Assembly (NCBI GenBank): GCA_017625935.1
Contig: JAGALA010000001.1
Location: 1-34,472 of the forward strand
DNA from: Clostridia bacterium
GTDB lineage: Bacteria > Bacillota > Clostridia > Oscillospirales > CAG-272
DNA length: 34,472 nucleotides
Direction: 5' to 3'
Position numbers and translations under genes: made by a program. Shown piece after piece: positions 21,844-30,960 of the stretch (position 1 is the stretch's first letter; each line of letters begins with the position of its first letter). The notes beneath the pieces were generated by a model that worked only from the letters and a program-made list of their open reading frames with translations, made no database searches and was not told the DNA's origin.

Positions 21844-21920
21844 ATATTCACAAATATTCATATTTTTATGAATATATTCATATTTTTATGCAAATATTCA
21901 GCTTTTATGCAGGTTATTCA
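21844..21920. promoter_or_regulatory. Helically phased ATATTCA array upstream of the ABC promoter
   Basis: ATATTCA on the plus strand at 21844, 21854, 21874 and 21894, with TTATTCA at 21914: steps of 10, 20, 20 and 20 bp. It includes a perfect palindrome ATATTCATA-N4-TATGAATAT (21854-21875) and a 17-bp direct repeat with 20-bp period (21854-21870, 21874-21890). The array begins 25 bp upstream of the -35 box and runs into the end of the neighbouring glycosidase gene. Confidence 0.6.
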
Positions 21921-24535
21921 TACCTACAAAGCGCGATATCGCCGAGAATACCCGTCGGCGGAATTTGAATAAAGGTGGACAAGAAATCGCGGCGCTTATG
22001 TGCAAGGTTGCTCTTTACCACGATTTTCAGATGATTTTCGCCGTTTGCGAGCGCATCGCGCAGGCTGAACTTGTACGGAGATGTAATGCGCGCGCCGAGA
22101 TACGTGCCGTTTAGCCATACCTGTGCAGTTTCGCCAACCTGACCGAGGTCAATAACCGTAAAGCCGTCAGCAGTTAAGCTGCCGTAAGTGATAGCGCCGT
22201 CCTTAGCGGTGAATTTTGCTTCATACATAATATCGCCGCTGAAATTGGGATAGCGATCGGGCGCGGAGATATCGAAAAGCTCGGAACCGCTTGCAATTTT
22301 GCGCCATTTTTCCTCGCCCTCGTTTTTGACGCTGATATCAAAGGTTAGAGGAAATGATACTCTTTTGCTCTCATACGTGAATTTCGGTGTGTTTTCGGGA
22401 ATTTCAACACCAAAAACTACAAAAATCATATTTCCCTTTTCAAGAGAAAGCTCCAAAATACCGTTTTCTACGCTTTGACGGTATATTTTATTGTCCCAAG
22501 GGTCGTAAATCAGACACTCCCCACGGTATTTTAGCTTTATACGTGCATCTATGTCGCTGTAAACGCTCTCGTTTGAGAAAAGGTAAATTTCCGCATCGCC
22601 GCGCAAAACGTGATAAGAACGAAGCATTTTTATACCCTTGCCCTCGCAAGAAAGGTCTGTTTCGATGCTTTTTCGCAAAAAGTCCGTTAACGTGTCTGTA
22701 TTTACCACCTTGAAGCGGGCTGTGAGATCACTTATGTCTGCTTTTTCGGCGGCACATTCGGGCAATGAATCGGTAAATATAACGGGTAGCCCCGCGCCCG
22801 CAAGGCTTGCAAAAAGCTCCAAGCGGTCAAGCGGCAAGCACTCGCATTTTGAAACGACGAGCGCGCCGAAGCTCTCACCGTTTATGTGTAGCTTTCCGTT
22901 TTCAACTGTTCCGTCCTTTAGTATATCATACGGAACGATATCGAAATCTATTTGTTTTTGTGTGAGTTCGCGACACAGGGTCGGGAAAAACTGCTCGCCC
23001 TCGCCCGTCCACTCACATTCCGCGTTATAGTAAACCGCAACGTCCGCGCGATGGATTCCGTCCTTTAATGCGTGTGAGGTACGTCCCATATATTCCATCA
23101 AATTTTTGAAAAGCGGATACTGAATATTTTTGCCGCCGTTATAGAAATGCGGTGGGCAGTCCTCATCCTCATCCTTTGGGGAAAAGGCGTGCGGCACAAA
23201 GTGGTTTATTCCGCTTGCCAGCATAATATCGCTAAGCCCCTTCATAAAGGGAAGCCCCTCTGCCCAGCCGAATGCACCGAAGATTTCGCACATCGCTCTG
23301 CTCTTTTTGAGCGGCTGAAGGTGCGCGTGAGATGCGGCAAGCTTGGGAAGCGTGTAGCGGAAAAATGCGGGGTCGGCTTTTCCGCCGTCTGCAAGGAGCG
23401 AGCGGTGGACTCCCTCACTGATTCCAACCACGTCCTGCGTCAAAACTATATCAATTCCCGCCATATCCTGTCCGTCAAGTGCGCGGAAATAGTGTCCGCT
23501 ACCGTAGCCGAGGTGCGTGTGCGCGCCCATATCCTCAATAACGTGTCCTATGTACATCACTCCGCGCTCACGGCACCAATCACCGAGCAAATAGCTGAAG
23601 TTTTCTCTATACAGCTTGGTTACAACCTCCATATAGTGCGTGCGAATGAGCTTTGACACCTCGCCGATGTCCTCCCAAAGTGAAGGCAGGTACAGGCGCA
23701 CGTCTTTTTCGTCAACGTTTGCGCTTTTCGCAATCAACTCGCATAAATCGTCGCGCCACGGGTATGGAGAGCCCATTTGACCGACTCGGTTGTTATAGGT
23801 ATAGCAAACGTTCAAAAATCCGGGCTCGTCGGAGAAAAATCCGCGGAAGGTATTGCCAAAATACCCCTTGAAGTGTCTGAAATGCGGCTCATAGACTGCG
23901 TCTATCATTGCGTGACAGGACTCGCGGCTCAGCATATCTATATAGTAAAACAGGCGGTCGTTTTTGTATTCATACGGTGCGGTTTTCACAGTAACGCACA
24001 CGCGCCAATTACCCGCGGGTACGTCCCAATATACCATTCCGTCGGATAACTTATCCGTTAAGTCAATGGCGGTTTTCGGGTCAAGCTCCTCGCCCCTGCC
24101 TATATGCTCATAGGCTATTACGCTTATTATTTTTTCATCCTCGACAAGCCTGCCGCCGACGAAGATTTTCGCGCTTTTCATAGGGCCGAGTGCCTCAATT
24201 TGAAATTCTCTTATCAGCTTTTTCCTTAAGTGCGCGTTTTCCTCTTTTTCAAGATAACCGTTTGCGTAGCCTGTGGGAAATTTTTGGTCATCAAGCAGCC
24301 AAACGCCCATATTAAGCTCGCGGGCGGTTTCAAGAATGAAGCCGAAATCGTCCCACCACTCATCCTGACAGAATTTTTCGTACGGACGGCTTTCAGCACA
24401 AAGCTCGTTAATTCCGCTGTTTTTTATCGCCAAAATTTCCTCTTTTATGCGCTCCTTCGGCTCACCGTGAAGCCACAAAAACGGTAATATATAGCTGCCG
24501 TGCTTGTTTTCCAAGCATTCCTTGATTTTTTCCAC
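21914..24535 (-). CDS. GH106-like glycoside hydrolase (alpha-L-rhamnosidase family)
   Basis: An 873-residue cytoplasmic enzyme without signal peptide. The N-terminal half reads as a TIM-barrel-like domain with LNMGVWLLDDQKFPTGYANG, then FRGFFSDEPGF (about residues 230-240), LLGDWCRERGVMYIGH and YGSGHYFRALDGQDMAG, all reminiscent of the GH106 group. The C-terminus (about 700-870) is a galactose-binding-like jelly roll, with VIDLGQVGETAQVWLNG and YKFSLRDALANGENHL. Acts most likely on rhamnosides or related deoxy-sugar glycans taken up as oligosaccharides; the exact specificity is an inference. The start codon is GTG after GGAGAGGG at 5 nt. It has its own weak promoter, is separated by a terminator from the glycosidase genes upstream, and no terminator separates it from the ABC operon downstream. 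Confidence 0.72.
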   Translation of the reverse strand: MEKIKECLENKHGSYILPFLWLHGEPKERIKEEILAIKNSGINELCAESRPYEKFCQDEWWDDFGFILETARELNMGVWLLDDQKFPTGYANGYLEKEENAHLRKKLIREFQIEALGPMKSAKIFVGGRLVEDEKIISVIAYEHIGRGEELDPKTAIDLTDKLSDGMVYWDVPAGNWRVCVTVKTAPYEYKNDRLFYYIDMLSRESCHAMIDAVYEPHFRHFKGYFGNTFRGFFSDEPGFLNVCYTYNNRVGQMGSPYPWRDDLCELIAKSANVDEKDVRLYLPSLWEDIGEVSKLIRTHYMEVVTKLYRENFSYLLGDWCRERGVMYIGHVIEDMGAHTHLGYGSGHYFRALDGQDMAGIDIVLTQDVVGISEGVHRSLLADGGKADPAFFRYTLPKLAASHAHLQPLKKSRAMCEIFGAFGWAEGLPFMKGLSDIMLASGINHFVPHAFSPKDEDEDCPPHFYNGGKNIQYPLFKNLMEYMGRTSHALKDGIHRADVAVYYNAECEWTGEGEQFFPTLCRELTQKQIDFDIVPYDILKDGTVENGKLHINGESFGALVVSKCECLPLDRLELFASLAGAGLPVIFTDSLPECAAEKADISDLTARFKVVNTDTLTDFLRKSIETDLSCEGKGIKMLRSYHVLRGDAEIYLFSNESVYSDIDARIKLKYRGECLIYDPWDNKIYRQSVENGILELSLEKGNMIFVVFGVEIPENTPKFTYESKRVSFPLTFDISVKNEGEEKWRKIASGSELFDISAPDRYPNFSGDIMYEAKFTAKDGAITYGSLTADGFTVIDLGQVGETAQVWLNGTYLGARITSPYKFSLRDALANGENHLKIVVKSNLAHKRRDFLSTFIQIPPTGILGDIALCRYE

Positions 24536-24568
24536 TTTTCCCTCTCCTAAAATAGGTTTTATACATTT

Positions 24569-24597
24569 AATATATCATATTTGCGAAAATAGCGCAA
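24569..24597 (-). promoter_or_regulatory. Putative promoter of the GH106-like gene
   Basis: TTGCGC (24592-24597) and TATATT (24569-24574), 17-bp spacer on the minus strand. The -35 box is poor, so an activator may be needed. Confidence 0.45.
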
Positions 24598-24610
24598 CAA
24601 AAAAATTAAA

Positions 24611-24640
24611 AAAGGATACTAAACATTTTTAGTATCCTTT
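24611..24640 (-). terminator. Terminator of the two-gene glycosidase operon
   Basis: AAAGGATACTAAA and its inverse TTTAGTATCCTTT form a 13-bp perfect stem with a 4-nt loop, followed on the minus strand by a U-rich run. It lies 26 bp after the 630-aa gene. Confidence 0.9.
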
Positions 24641-24666
24641 TTGGTTTATGGTTATGCCTCAAGGTG

Positions 24667-26559
24667 TCACCCTCTGTTTACAGCGGGGTGCTTCTTCTTG
24701 TGCCTACCCGCATACACGGACATAAGGAAATAATAGTTGTCGGCAAGGTAGTTGTAGCCGCAACGCACGCCCTCCTTTGTACGCCAGTCAATGCTTTGGC
24801 AATAGCCCGGCATAAGTCCTGTGTGTGTCATTTCCGTTTCGTAGGTATTAAGGATTGCGAAAAGAATTTCGTCTGCCTCGCTCTTCATTCCAACGTTATA
24901 CATCGCGGTTAAGAAGTGGAAGCCGTTCATACCGCAAAGTCCGCCGTTTTCATATCTGCCCCAATCGGACATACAGGGCCAGTAGATTGTATCACGCGCA
25001 CCAATCGGCATAACGTTACCCGGAATACCGAAGCGAAGGTCGCCGTAGCCCTCCTTTTTCATAATGGAAAGGAGCTTTTTAATCATTTTTTTGCCTGTGT
25101 CCTTCGGAATAAGTCCCTCGTTTACACCCATTGAAACGGCAAAGGTAAAGCCGTAGTCGTGCACGCCTCCGTCACGGCTGATCCAGCCTGCCATAAGCCC
25201 TGTTTCGGGGTTATAGAAGGTGTCAAAGAAATTAGCATCGAATTTTTCAAGCTGAGCTACATATTTTTGCGCCTCGTTTGCCATACCGACCTTAATAAGC
25301 AGCGCGGAAAGCTCTCTTAGCGCACGGTGGCAAAGATAGTTGAAGTAAATATCCTTGTGTCCGAAGGCAATATTGTCCCACCAGTTGCCCTGATAGCCAT
25401 ACTCAGACGGCTGACCCATATAGTCACCCGCAAACTTCACCTCGAAAATTCCGTCGCCGTCGGTGTCCTGCGCCATTATAAAGTCTGCCGCCTTAATCGC
25501 ATACGGAATGAGCTTCTTTGCGAATTTTAGGTTCCAACCCGCAATACCCGTAAGTGAAATTATAGCACCGGGGGTTGAGTCAACCGAGCAGCCGTAATGA
25601 TCGGTCTTTTCTTTATTAAAGAAGGAAACGCTGACCTCGCCGTCATACGCCTGACAGGTTTTGAAGGTCCTTTCAACCTGACGCTCAAAAACGCGGCGAA
25701 TTATTCTAAATTGCTCATCGTTTTTGTCAACGATTTGGAGCATATCCGACTTCATATGGATTGCCAAATGGCCTGTACCGTGGAAATAAATATTGTCCGC
25801 CATATCGAAAAGCTCACGGTTTAACGCAAACGCGTTTAGCCAGTTGCGCTTTAAGCCGTTGAATCTTTCGTCGTCCTCGGGCAACGGCGGGTACGCCTCG
25901 TCCATTACTCTGAATTTAAACGACACCTTATCGCACTCGCCCTTTGTCTTAAAGGTCAAGAACGAGCTGCCGTAGTGAAGTCCGTGCATTCTGTTATGGC
26001 TATAGCCGTAGTTTAGGTAGCCAAGGTCAATGCCCATAAAGTCCTTTGACTGCTGAAGCTCCTCTATGCAATATACATCGGGTGACGACGCGGTGATTTC
26101 AACTCTGCCAAAGTCGGGAAAATGAACGTACAGAGGGAGCTGATACTCCGTTTTGTACATTGTGACGATATTTCTGCTCTTTAGCTTCTTTGGCATTTTC
26201 TTTGTCCAAATCGTTGGCGGAGCGGTCTTAATTGCAAAGCGCACCGAAAAAATATCATTCGGCAAAGCACCGTTCATTTCAATGTTCAATTCGCGCGTGC
26301 CGTCAAACTCGTACTTTACGCTTGCACCGTTTTTGTTTTCGTAAACCGCGCTTTTTTCGTCCGCCTCCCATTTATTCGGGAGCGCTTTTTTGAATGCGCC
26401 GAAAACGCCGCCGTAGCCCGGAAGCATTAAGTTATAGCTTGCGTGCTTATCTCTGTCTCTTGCGCCCGATTCAATGCCGAAAAACGCAACTCTGCCCTTT
26501 TCGTTTTCGAGCGTATATGAAATATAATCACTGTTATATGCTGAATATTTAGTACCCAT
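24667..26559 (-). CDS. (alpha/alpha)6-barrel glycoside-hydrolase-like protein, 630 aa
   Basis: No single CAZy family can be named from reading. The N-terminal 230 residues look like a beta-sandwich. The C-terminal 380 look like a six-hairpin (alpha/alpha)6 barrel: YGYQGNWWDNIAFGHKDIYF, ALRELSALLIKVG and YWPCMSDWGRYENGGLCGMN are typical of helical-barrel glycosidases, and TDGDGIFEVK resembles an EF-hand-like loop often found in such enzymes. No signal peptide, so cytoplasmic. Its ATG lies 9 nt after the stop of the 543-aa gene, and that stop overlaps the ribosome-binding site (TAAGGAG), so translation is coupled and the two enzymes probably act on the same substrate. Confidence 0.75.
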   Translation of the reverse strand: MGTKYSAYNSDYISYTLENEKGRVAFFGIESGARDRDKHASYNLMLPGYGGVFGAFKKALPNKWEADEKSAVYENKNGASVKYEFDGTRELNIEMNGALPNDIFSVRFAIKTAPPTIWTKKMPKKLKSRNIVTMYKTEYQLPLYVHFPDFGRVEITASSPDVYCIEELQQSKDFMGIDLGYLNYGYSHNRMHGLHYGSSFLTFKTKGECDKVSFKFRVMDEAYPPLPEDDERFNGLKRNWLNAFALNRELFDMADNIYFHGTGHLAIHMKSDMLQIVDKNDEQFRIIRRVFERQVERTFKTCQAYDGEVSVSFFNKEKTDHYGCSVDSTPGAIISLTGIAGWNLKFAKKLIPYAIKAADFIMAQDTDGDGIFEVKFAGDYMGQPSEYGYQGNWWDNIAFGHKDIYFNYLCHRALRELSALLIKVGMANEAQKYVAQLEKFDANFFDTFYNPETGLMAGWISRDGGVHDYGFTFAVSMGVNEGLIPKDTGKKMIKKLLSIMKKEGYGDLRFGIPGNVMPIGARDTIYWPCMSDWGRYENGGLCGMNGFHFLTAMYNVGMKSEADEILFAILNTYETEMTHTGLMPGYCQSIDWRTKEGVRCGYNYLADNYYFLMSVYAGRHKKKHPAVNRG

Positions 26560-26568
26560 TTTTTCTCC

Positions 26569-28200
26569 TTATAGCACCCAATATGCGTTTGCCGCCCAAG
26601 AGTAGCACTTGCATCTGAGCTGCTTGCCTGTTATCGCACTTGTATTTTCACTAAAGCCGTATTTAGAGATTGATGTCTTATAATTGCTTGCAATTTCGTC
26701 GGCAAGGTCGTTATAGCCGAGGTTGCGAAGCGCATAAACAAACATTATAGCGTCAGGTGCCCAAACCGCACCGCGCCAGTAGCCGTTTTCTTGGAACCAA
26801 GGGCTGTCAAGCGCCTCGCTTGCAATTCCACCCTTGCAAAGGTGATGCTCCTTTATCGTCTTTACGATATATTCTTGAATTTCCTTTGGAAGCATATCTT
26901 CAAGCACAATAATACGAAGCGGCATAAGCGCCCGACAGTAATATTTTTCGCCCGTTTCCGAGAGGCGCACGAAGATTTTTTCGCCGTCCCAGTAGTCCTT
27001 TATTGCTCGCTCTGCAAGCTCGCTTGCCAAGCGCGCGTAGGTTTTTTTGTCGGTTGGGTAATTTAACACCTCAGCCGCCTCTGAAAGGAACTGACATTGA
27101 ACGGAAAGAAACGCGATAAGCTCGCCTGTTTCTATATGCTCGCTCTTATCAAAGCAGGTGGAGTTGTCCTGTCCTGAGTCATTTCCGTGATAATATGAGG
27201 GGACGTCACCGCGGAGATTGAGCCACCAGTCCGTGTTGCGCTTCATATCAAAATAAACCTCCTCGAGCGCGTGAGGTGTTGCAAACTCGGGGTTTCTCTT
27301 AATCATTTGCTTATACATCCAGCCCTGCACAGGCGGCTTTACAAAGTTCCAAACCTTGTAGCCCTCTGAAATTGCGTCGGGCACTCTGCCAACGCGGTTG
27401 ATGTGCTTATACATAATAGTAAATTGGTTCATAGCCAGGCGGTAGTCAACGTCGGCAAGGCCGAGGGCGTTAAATGCGTTATCCCAACTCCAAACGTTGC
27501 TCATTCCGCTCTTGCTCATTACAATAGCGTCAGTTACAAAATTGCCGTTTGCAGAGATAACGTTTGACCACATTATGTAGGCAATTTCCTTGTCGTATTT
27601 ATTCTTACAATTAAACTTCTTTTCCCAAGCAAGATAGTCGCGCTCTGCCATATCGGCATAGTAATCGTATCTCATACCGCGTGCGCCCGTTGCGCCCTTG
27701 TCAAGAAAATCGCTCTCAATTGAAAACTCGTATTCACCGTTTTCGTCAGCATATACGCGCACGCTAACCGCCTCGGATGCAATTTGGCCGGGCAAGCGTG
27801 TTTTTTCGATTTTGAGCGTGCCCTTTATGGGAACAAACATCATACTGCAATTGTTCTTGAAATCGCAAAGCTCCAAAACTCCGTTTTGAACAACCTGGTA
27901 GTCGAATTTTGCGTGTGTGTTTGCAATTTCAACGAGAGGCCCCTCGCCCTTACCCTTGATAAAGGTGCCGTCGGTGCCAAAAAGCGTAATATTTTGCTCG
28001 CCCCTTTCGGATTTTACGGAAATTTCACGCGGGGTAAATCCGAATTTTGCGCCCTTGCCGTAGCCTATTGAAAGCGTGCCGTTGAAGATATCCTGTCCGT
28101 GACCGTGGATAACCGCAAGCTTCAAGGTTTCCTTGTCCTTTTTGTCCCATACGTGGTATGAGCCTCTGATACTATAATGAAGTCTGTCAAATGAATACAT
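26569..28200 (-). CDS. GH63/MGH1-like glycoside hydrolase
   Basis: A 543-residue cytoplasmic enzyme. Residues 1-190 form a beta-rich domain; from about 195 an (alpha/alpha)6 barrel follows, with SNVWSWDNAFNALGL, NRVGRVPDAI and ENGYWRGAVWAPDAIMF. These are the spaced motifs of the GH63 and MGH1-type group (processing alpha-glucosidase, mannosylglycerate hydrolase, trehalase-like), in which the Asp of SWD and a late Glu are catalytic. The family suggests hydrolysis of an alpha-glucoside or mannosyl conjugate; the substrate is open. First gene of its operon, with its own promoter, ATG start and GGAG at 8 nt. Confidence 0.8.
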   Translation of the reverse strand: MYSFDRLHYSIRGSYHVWDKKDKETLKLAVIHGHGQDIFNGTLSIGYGKGAKFGFTPREISVKSERGEQNITLFGTDGTFIKGKGEGPLVEIANTHAKFDYQVVQNGVLELCDFKNNCSMMFVPIKGTLKIEKTRLPGQIASEAVSVRVYADENGEYEFSIESDFLDKGATGARGMRYDYYADMAERDYLAWEKKFNCKNKYDKEIAYIMWSNVISANGNFVTDAIVMSKSGMSNVWSWDNAFNALGLADVDYRLAMNQFTIMYKHINRVGRVPDAISEGYKVWNFVKPPVQGWMYKQMIKRNPEFATPHALEEVYFDMKRNTDWWLNLRGDVPSYYHGNDSGQDNSTCFDKSEHIETGELIAFLSVQCQFLSEAAEVLNYPTDKKTYARLASELAERAIKDYWDGEKIFVRLSETGEKYYCRALMPLRIIVLEDMLPKEIQEYIVKTIKEHHLCKGGIASEALDSPWFQENGYWRGAVWAPDAIMFVYALRNLGYNDLADEIASNYKTSISKYGFSENTSAITGKQLRCKCYSWAANAYWVL

Positions 28201-28258
28201 AATTTTTCTCCTTAACTTACCGCCGACGCAAAAACGCCATCCCTTCGCGGCTACCCTT

Positions 28259-28287
28259 ATTTTAATATACTAAAGCGTAAAAGTCAA
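28259..28287 (-). promoter_or_regulatory. Sigma-A promoter of the glycosidase operon
   Basis: TTGACT (28282-28287) and TAAAAT (28259-28264), 17-bp spacer, minus strand. Leader about 50 nt, with short GC-rich complementary stretches (GCCGCGAAGGGATGGC). Confidence 0.75.
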
Positions 28288-28289
28288 CC

Positions 28290-28540
28290 GCTATCACATT
28301 TTTTACGCCTAAAAAGCTTGCTTTTTACGGGGGAAAAATCAAGCAAAGCGCGAAAGCGGCAAAATTTCGGCGAAAAATGCAAAATTGCGCAAAATTATAT
28401 GTAAGCAACTGCTCAAAAATGATTAAATGCGAAATACTTCTTCAAGGCGGCGCGATATTTCGAGTGCCAAAATGCGACACGTGTCAAGGCTTTTTTGCTT
28501 TTTGCGATGAAAGTATACCGTTTTTTCCAAAGCTACATTT
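28290..28540. other. Intergenic region between divergent operons, one AU-rich hairpin
   Basis: No credible gene. TAAAAAGC-TT-GCTTTTTA (28310-28327) forms an 8-bp hairpin; its arms lack a clear following U-run, so it is not called as a terminator. A 121-codon minus-strand frame over 28484-28849 overlaps the spoIIE promoter and start and is not supported. Confidence 0.55.
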
Positions 28541-28543
28541 TCT

Positions 28544-28590
28544 TTGACAGCGCGTTTTGACAAAATACAAGCGTGCCTCGGGTGTAGAAT
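28544..28590 (+). promoter_or_regulatory. Spo0A-type promoter of spoIIE with 0A box
   Basis: TTGACA (28557-28562) and TAGAAT (28585-28590) are separated by 22 bp, not 17. The -35 box lies inside TTTGACAAA (28556-28564), the inverse of a perfect 0A box (TTTGTCRAA). A second, 7-of-9 match TTTGACAGC starts at 28543, 13 bp upstream. B. subtilis spoIIG and spoIIE have the same long-spacer, 0A-overlapping layout. Confidence 0.7.
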
Positions 28591-28628
28591 AAGAGAGCAG
28601 AATAAAATAAAAAACGAAAGGATTTTTT

Positions 28629-30926
28629 ATGGTAAAGCAGTTATATAAAAGAAAGCCGACCTTCTCACCCGAGGCAAAGCGAATAATTTTGGAGTGTGCC
28701 CTTTTCTTCCTTGCACTATTTTTAACGCCCGTACGGTTTATTTTTGATACGCGCCCGTTTGGATTTATCCTATGTGCGAGTGCAAAAAAGGATGCGCCGT
28801 TTGCATTTGTCGGCGCGCTTTTCTCCTGCATATTTTTTGTGCCCGACAAGGGCGTTTACATTATCGCGTTTATTTCTCTTTTCATTTTACGCACGCTTGT
28901 TGCGTTTTTAAAAAAGCCCGAGAAAAAGGAAAGGGAACGCTTCGGCACGCGCTTTCCGCACCTTATCGGTGAGCTTTTTTGCGAAAACATCTTTCTGCGT
29001 GTTTTAATTTCTCTTGCCTGTGCGTTTGGCGTGGGAATTTACTATACCGTGCTTGGCGGCTATATGCTATACGACATTTTCGCGCTTGTCTTTTTTGTTA
29101 CCGTCTGCCCGCTGCTTACCTACCTTGCAAGCGGCCTTTGGGAGGGAGGGGTACAAAAAAGCTTTTATATCGGGCTTGCGATTGTTGGCTTTATGATAGC
29201 GTTTGGCTTGCGTGGGCGTGAGCTTGGCGGATTTGATTTTTCCGTTTTTCTCTCCTTCGCTCTTGTTTTTTACATTTCAAAAACCGCCTCGCCCGTGTGG
29301 GGTGCGGTGCTTGGCGCGCTCCTTTCGACATCCGTTGAGCCGCGCTTTGCACTCTCCTTGATTATTTGCGCGCTTGTTTCAGGTATCCTTTTCCACCTAT
29401 CGACCTTTCTTGCAATTTTGTGCGCAGTCATACTTGGAATCAGCTACTCTATTTGGGCGGGCGGATACGATGCCTTCACTTACATCGTGCCCGAGCTTGT
29501 CGGTGCTGCGGTGCTCGTTTTCCCGATTTTACAGCTTGAATTAATTCCGTTTGTTAAAATCCGCACCGTATCAGCGGAGCGCGGCGTTGATTTTGGTAAG
29601 GAGACGGAGCTTGATGAAATAAAGCGCGCCTCGCATGACACCTCGCGTGCGTTTTACGACGTTTCAAAAATACTCCACGCCACGCACGCCGAAGCAAAAA
29701 ACGTAACGCTTGAATCTTTTCAGAAGGATGCGCGCAGAAGCATGCTGAAATCGTGCGCCGCCTGTCCGAAGGAAGAAATTTGCTGGTCGCGCGATACGGA
29801 TACAACCGAGCGCGCATTCCGTTCAATAAGCGAAAGCGCGTACTTTCTCGGCACCGCCTGCGAAAACGGCGCGCTTGATGAAAAATTCGTACACAGGTGC
29901 CCCAGCTTTGACAAAATCAGCGAGCAAACAGTGGAGCTTTCCCGTGCGAATTTAGAGAACGGAATTAAAAACGATAAGCTTGAGGTAAGTGCCTGTGCTC
30001 TTGAGCTTGCAGCTAAGGTAATAAGTGAGCTTGGCGTGATGGATGAGCACTTTGAAAAAAACGAATCACTATCCAAAAAAGCGGAAAAAGCACTTATAAA
30101 AGGCGGCGTTTGCTTTGAAAAAGCGGAGGTCTTGGGCACAAAATCACTCCGCGTGATTATTTCGGGCATTGATACCGTGCGGAGCAAGATTCCGATTTTG
30201 AAAATTTCCGAGGTGCTTGGGGGCGCCCTTGGCGTTATCTTTGACGAGCCAACGCTGGAAGAAAAGGGTGAGATCTCATGTGCCTTGCTTTGCGCGCTGC
30301 CAAATCACAAAACCTCATATTCAAAAAGAAGCATTTCAAAAGAAGCAGAGTCAAACGGTGACACGCTTTGCGCCTTCGGGGGTGGCGAGCGCTCCTATTA
30401 CTTAATTTGTGACGGAATGGGCACAGGTCACGGCGCGCACATTACCTCATCTATGTGCGCTTCATTTTTGGAAGCTATCTTGCCTGTAACGCGCGAGACT
30501 AAAGCCTGTCTTAGCGTTATCAACTCGTTTGTGCGCGCAAAGGGCGGTGAGCTTTCCTCAACAGTTGACCTTTTGGAAATAGACAATTTTACGGGCGCTG
30601 CCTCATTTTACAAGAGCGGCGCGTGTGCCTCGCTTATTAAGCGCGGTGAGCGCGTGTTTTCGATAACGTCAAAGACCGCACCTATAGGTATAATGAAAAG
30701 GCTTGACTGTGAGATGCTTTCCTTCACCTTTGAAAGCGGCGATATTGCCGTGATGATAAGTGACGGTGCACTTTCAGGCAAGGGTGATTTTTCTTATATT
30801 GAAGCATTGCTTAAGGAAACCGACGCCTGCGAGCCGAGCGCGCTTAGCGAACAGATTGTAAACGAATTTCTGAAAAACGGTGAGCAAACGGACGACTTGA
30901 GCGTTTTGGTAATAAGCTTTGAATAA
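28629..30926 (+). CDS. spoIIE: Stage II sporulation protein E, PP2C-type phosphatase
   Basis: Membrane-bound serine phosphatase that dephosphorylates the anti-anti-sigma factor SpoIIAA and so releases sigma-F in the forespore; it also takes part in polar septum formation. The 765-residue protein has a basic N-terminus, about ten hydrophobic segments up to residue about 310, a central region with the Cys cluster SCAACPKEEICW (about 376-387), and a C-terminal PP2C domain. In that domain, ICDGMGTGHGAH (about 592-603) gives the metal-binding Asp, VMISDGALSG (about 707-716) a second, and TDDLSVLVI (about 755-763) the closing motif. Length is close to the usual 800. AAAGGA lies 7 nt before the ATG, and a Spo0A-type promoter lies upstream. 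Confidence 0.95.
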   Translation: MVKQLYKRKPTFSPEAKRIILECALFFLALFLTPVRFIFDTRPFGFILCASAKKDAPFAFVGALFSCIFFVPDKGVYIIAFISLFILRTLVAFLKKPEKKERERFGTRFPHLIGELFCENIFLRVLISLACAFGVGIYYTVLGGYMLYDIFALVFFVTVCPLLTYLASGLWEGGVQKSFYIGLAIVGFMIAFGLRGRELGGFDFSVFLSFALVFYISKTASPVWGAVLGALLSTSVEPRFALSLIICALVSGILFHLSTFLAILCAVILGISYSIWAGGYDAFTYIVPELVGAAVLVFPILQLELIPFVKIRTVSAERGVDFGKETELDEIKRASHDTSRAFYDVSKILHATHAEAKNVTLESFQKDARRSMLKSCAACPKEEICWSRDTDTTERAFRSISESAYFLGTACENGALDEKFVHRCPSFDKISEQTVELSRANLENGIKNDKLEVSACALELAAKVISELGVMDEHFEKNESLSKKAEKALIKGGVCFEKAEVLGTKSLRVIISGIDTVRSKIPILKISEVLGGALGVIFDEPTLEEKGEISCALLCALPNHKTSYSKRSISKEAESNGDTLCAFGGGERSYYLICDGMGTGHGAHITSSMCASFLEAILPVTRETKACLSVINSFVRAKGGELSSTVDLLEIDNFTGAASFYKSGACASLIKRGERVFSITSKTAPIGIMKRLDCEMLSFTFESGDIAVMISDGALSGKGDFSYIEALLKETDACEPSALSEQIVNEFLKNGEQTDDLSVLVISFE

Positions 30927-30960
30927 ATTTCATATATTTTACTAAAATTCGAGGTGATAT

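Noticed and set aside
21854..21890. Classical ARG box upstream of the ABC operon
   Set aside because: The inner palindrome has TGAAT and ATTCA only 2 bp apart, not 4, so it is reported only as a phased array of unknown regulator.
28310..28327. Terminator in the region upstream of spoIIE
   Set aside because: The AU-rich 8-bp hairpin has no clear U-run after it, and no transcript is expected to end there.
28484..28849. 121-codon minus-strand frame across the spoIIE start
   Set aside because: It overlaps the spoIIE promoter, ribosome-binding site and first codons, has no ribosome-binding site, and resembles no protein.
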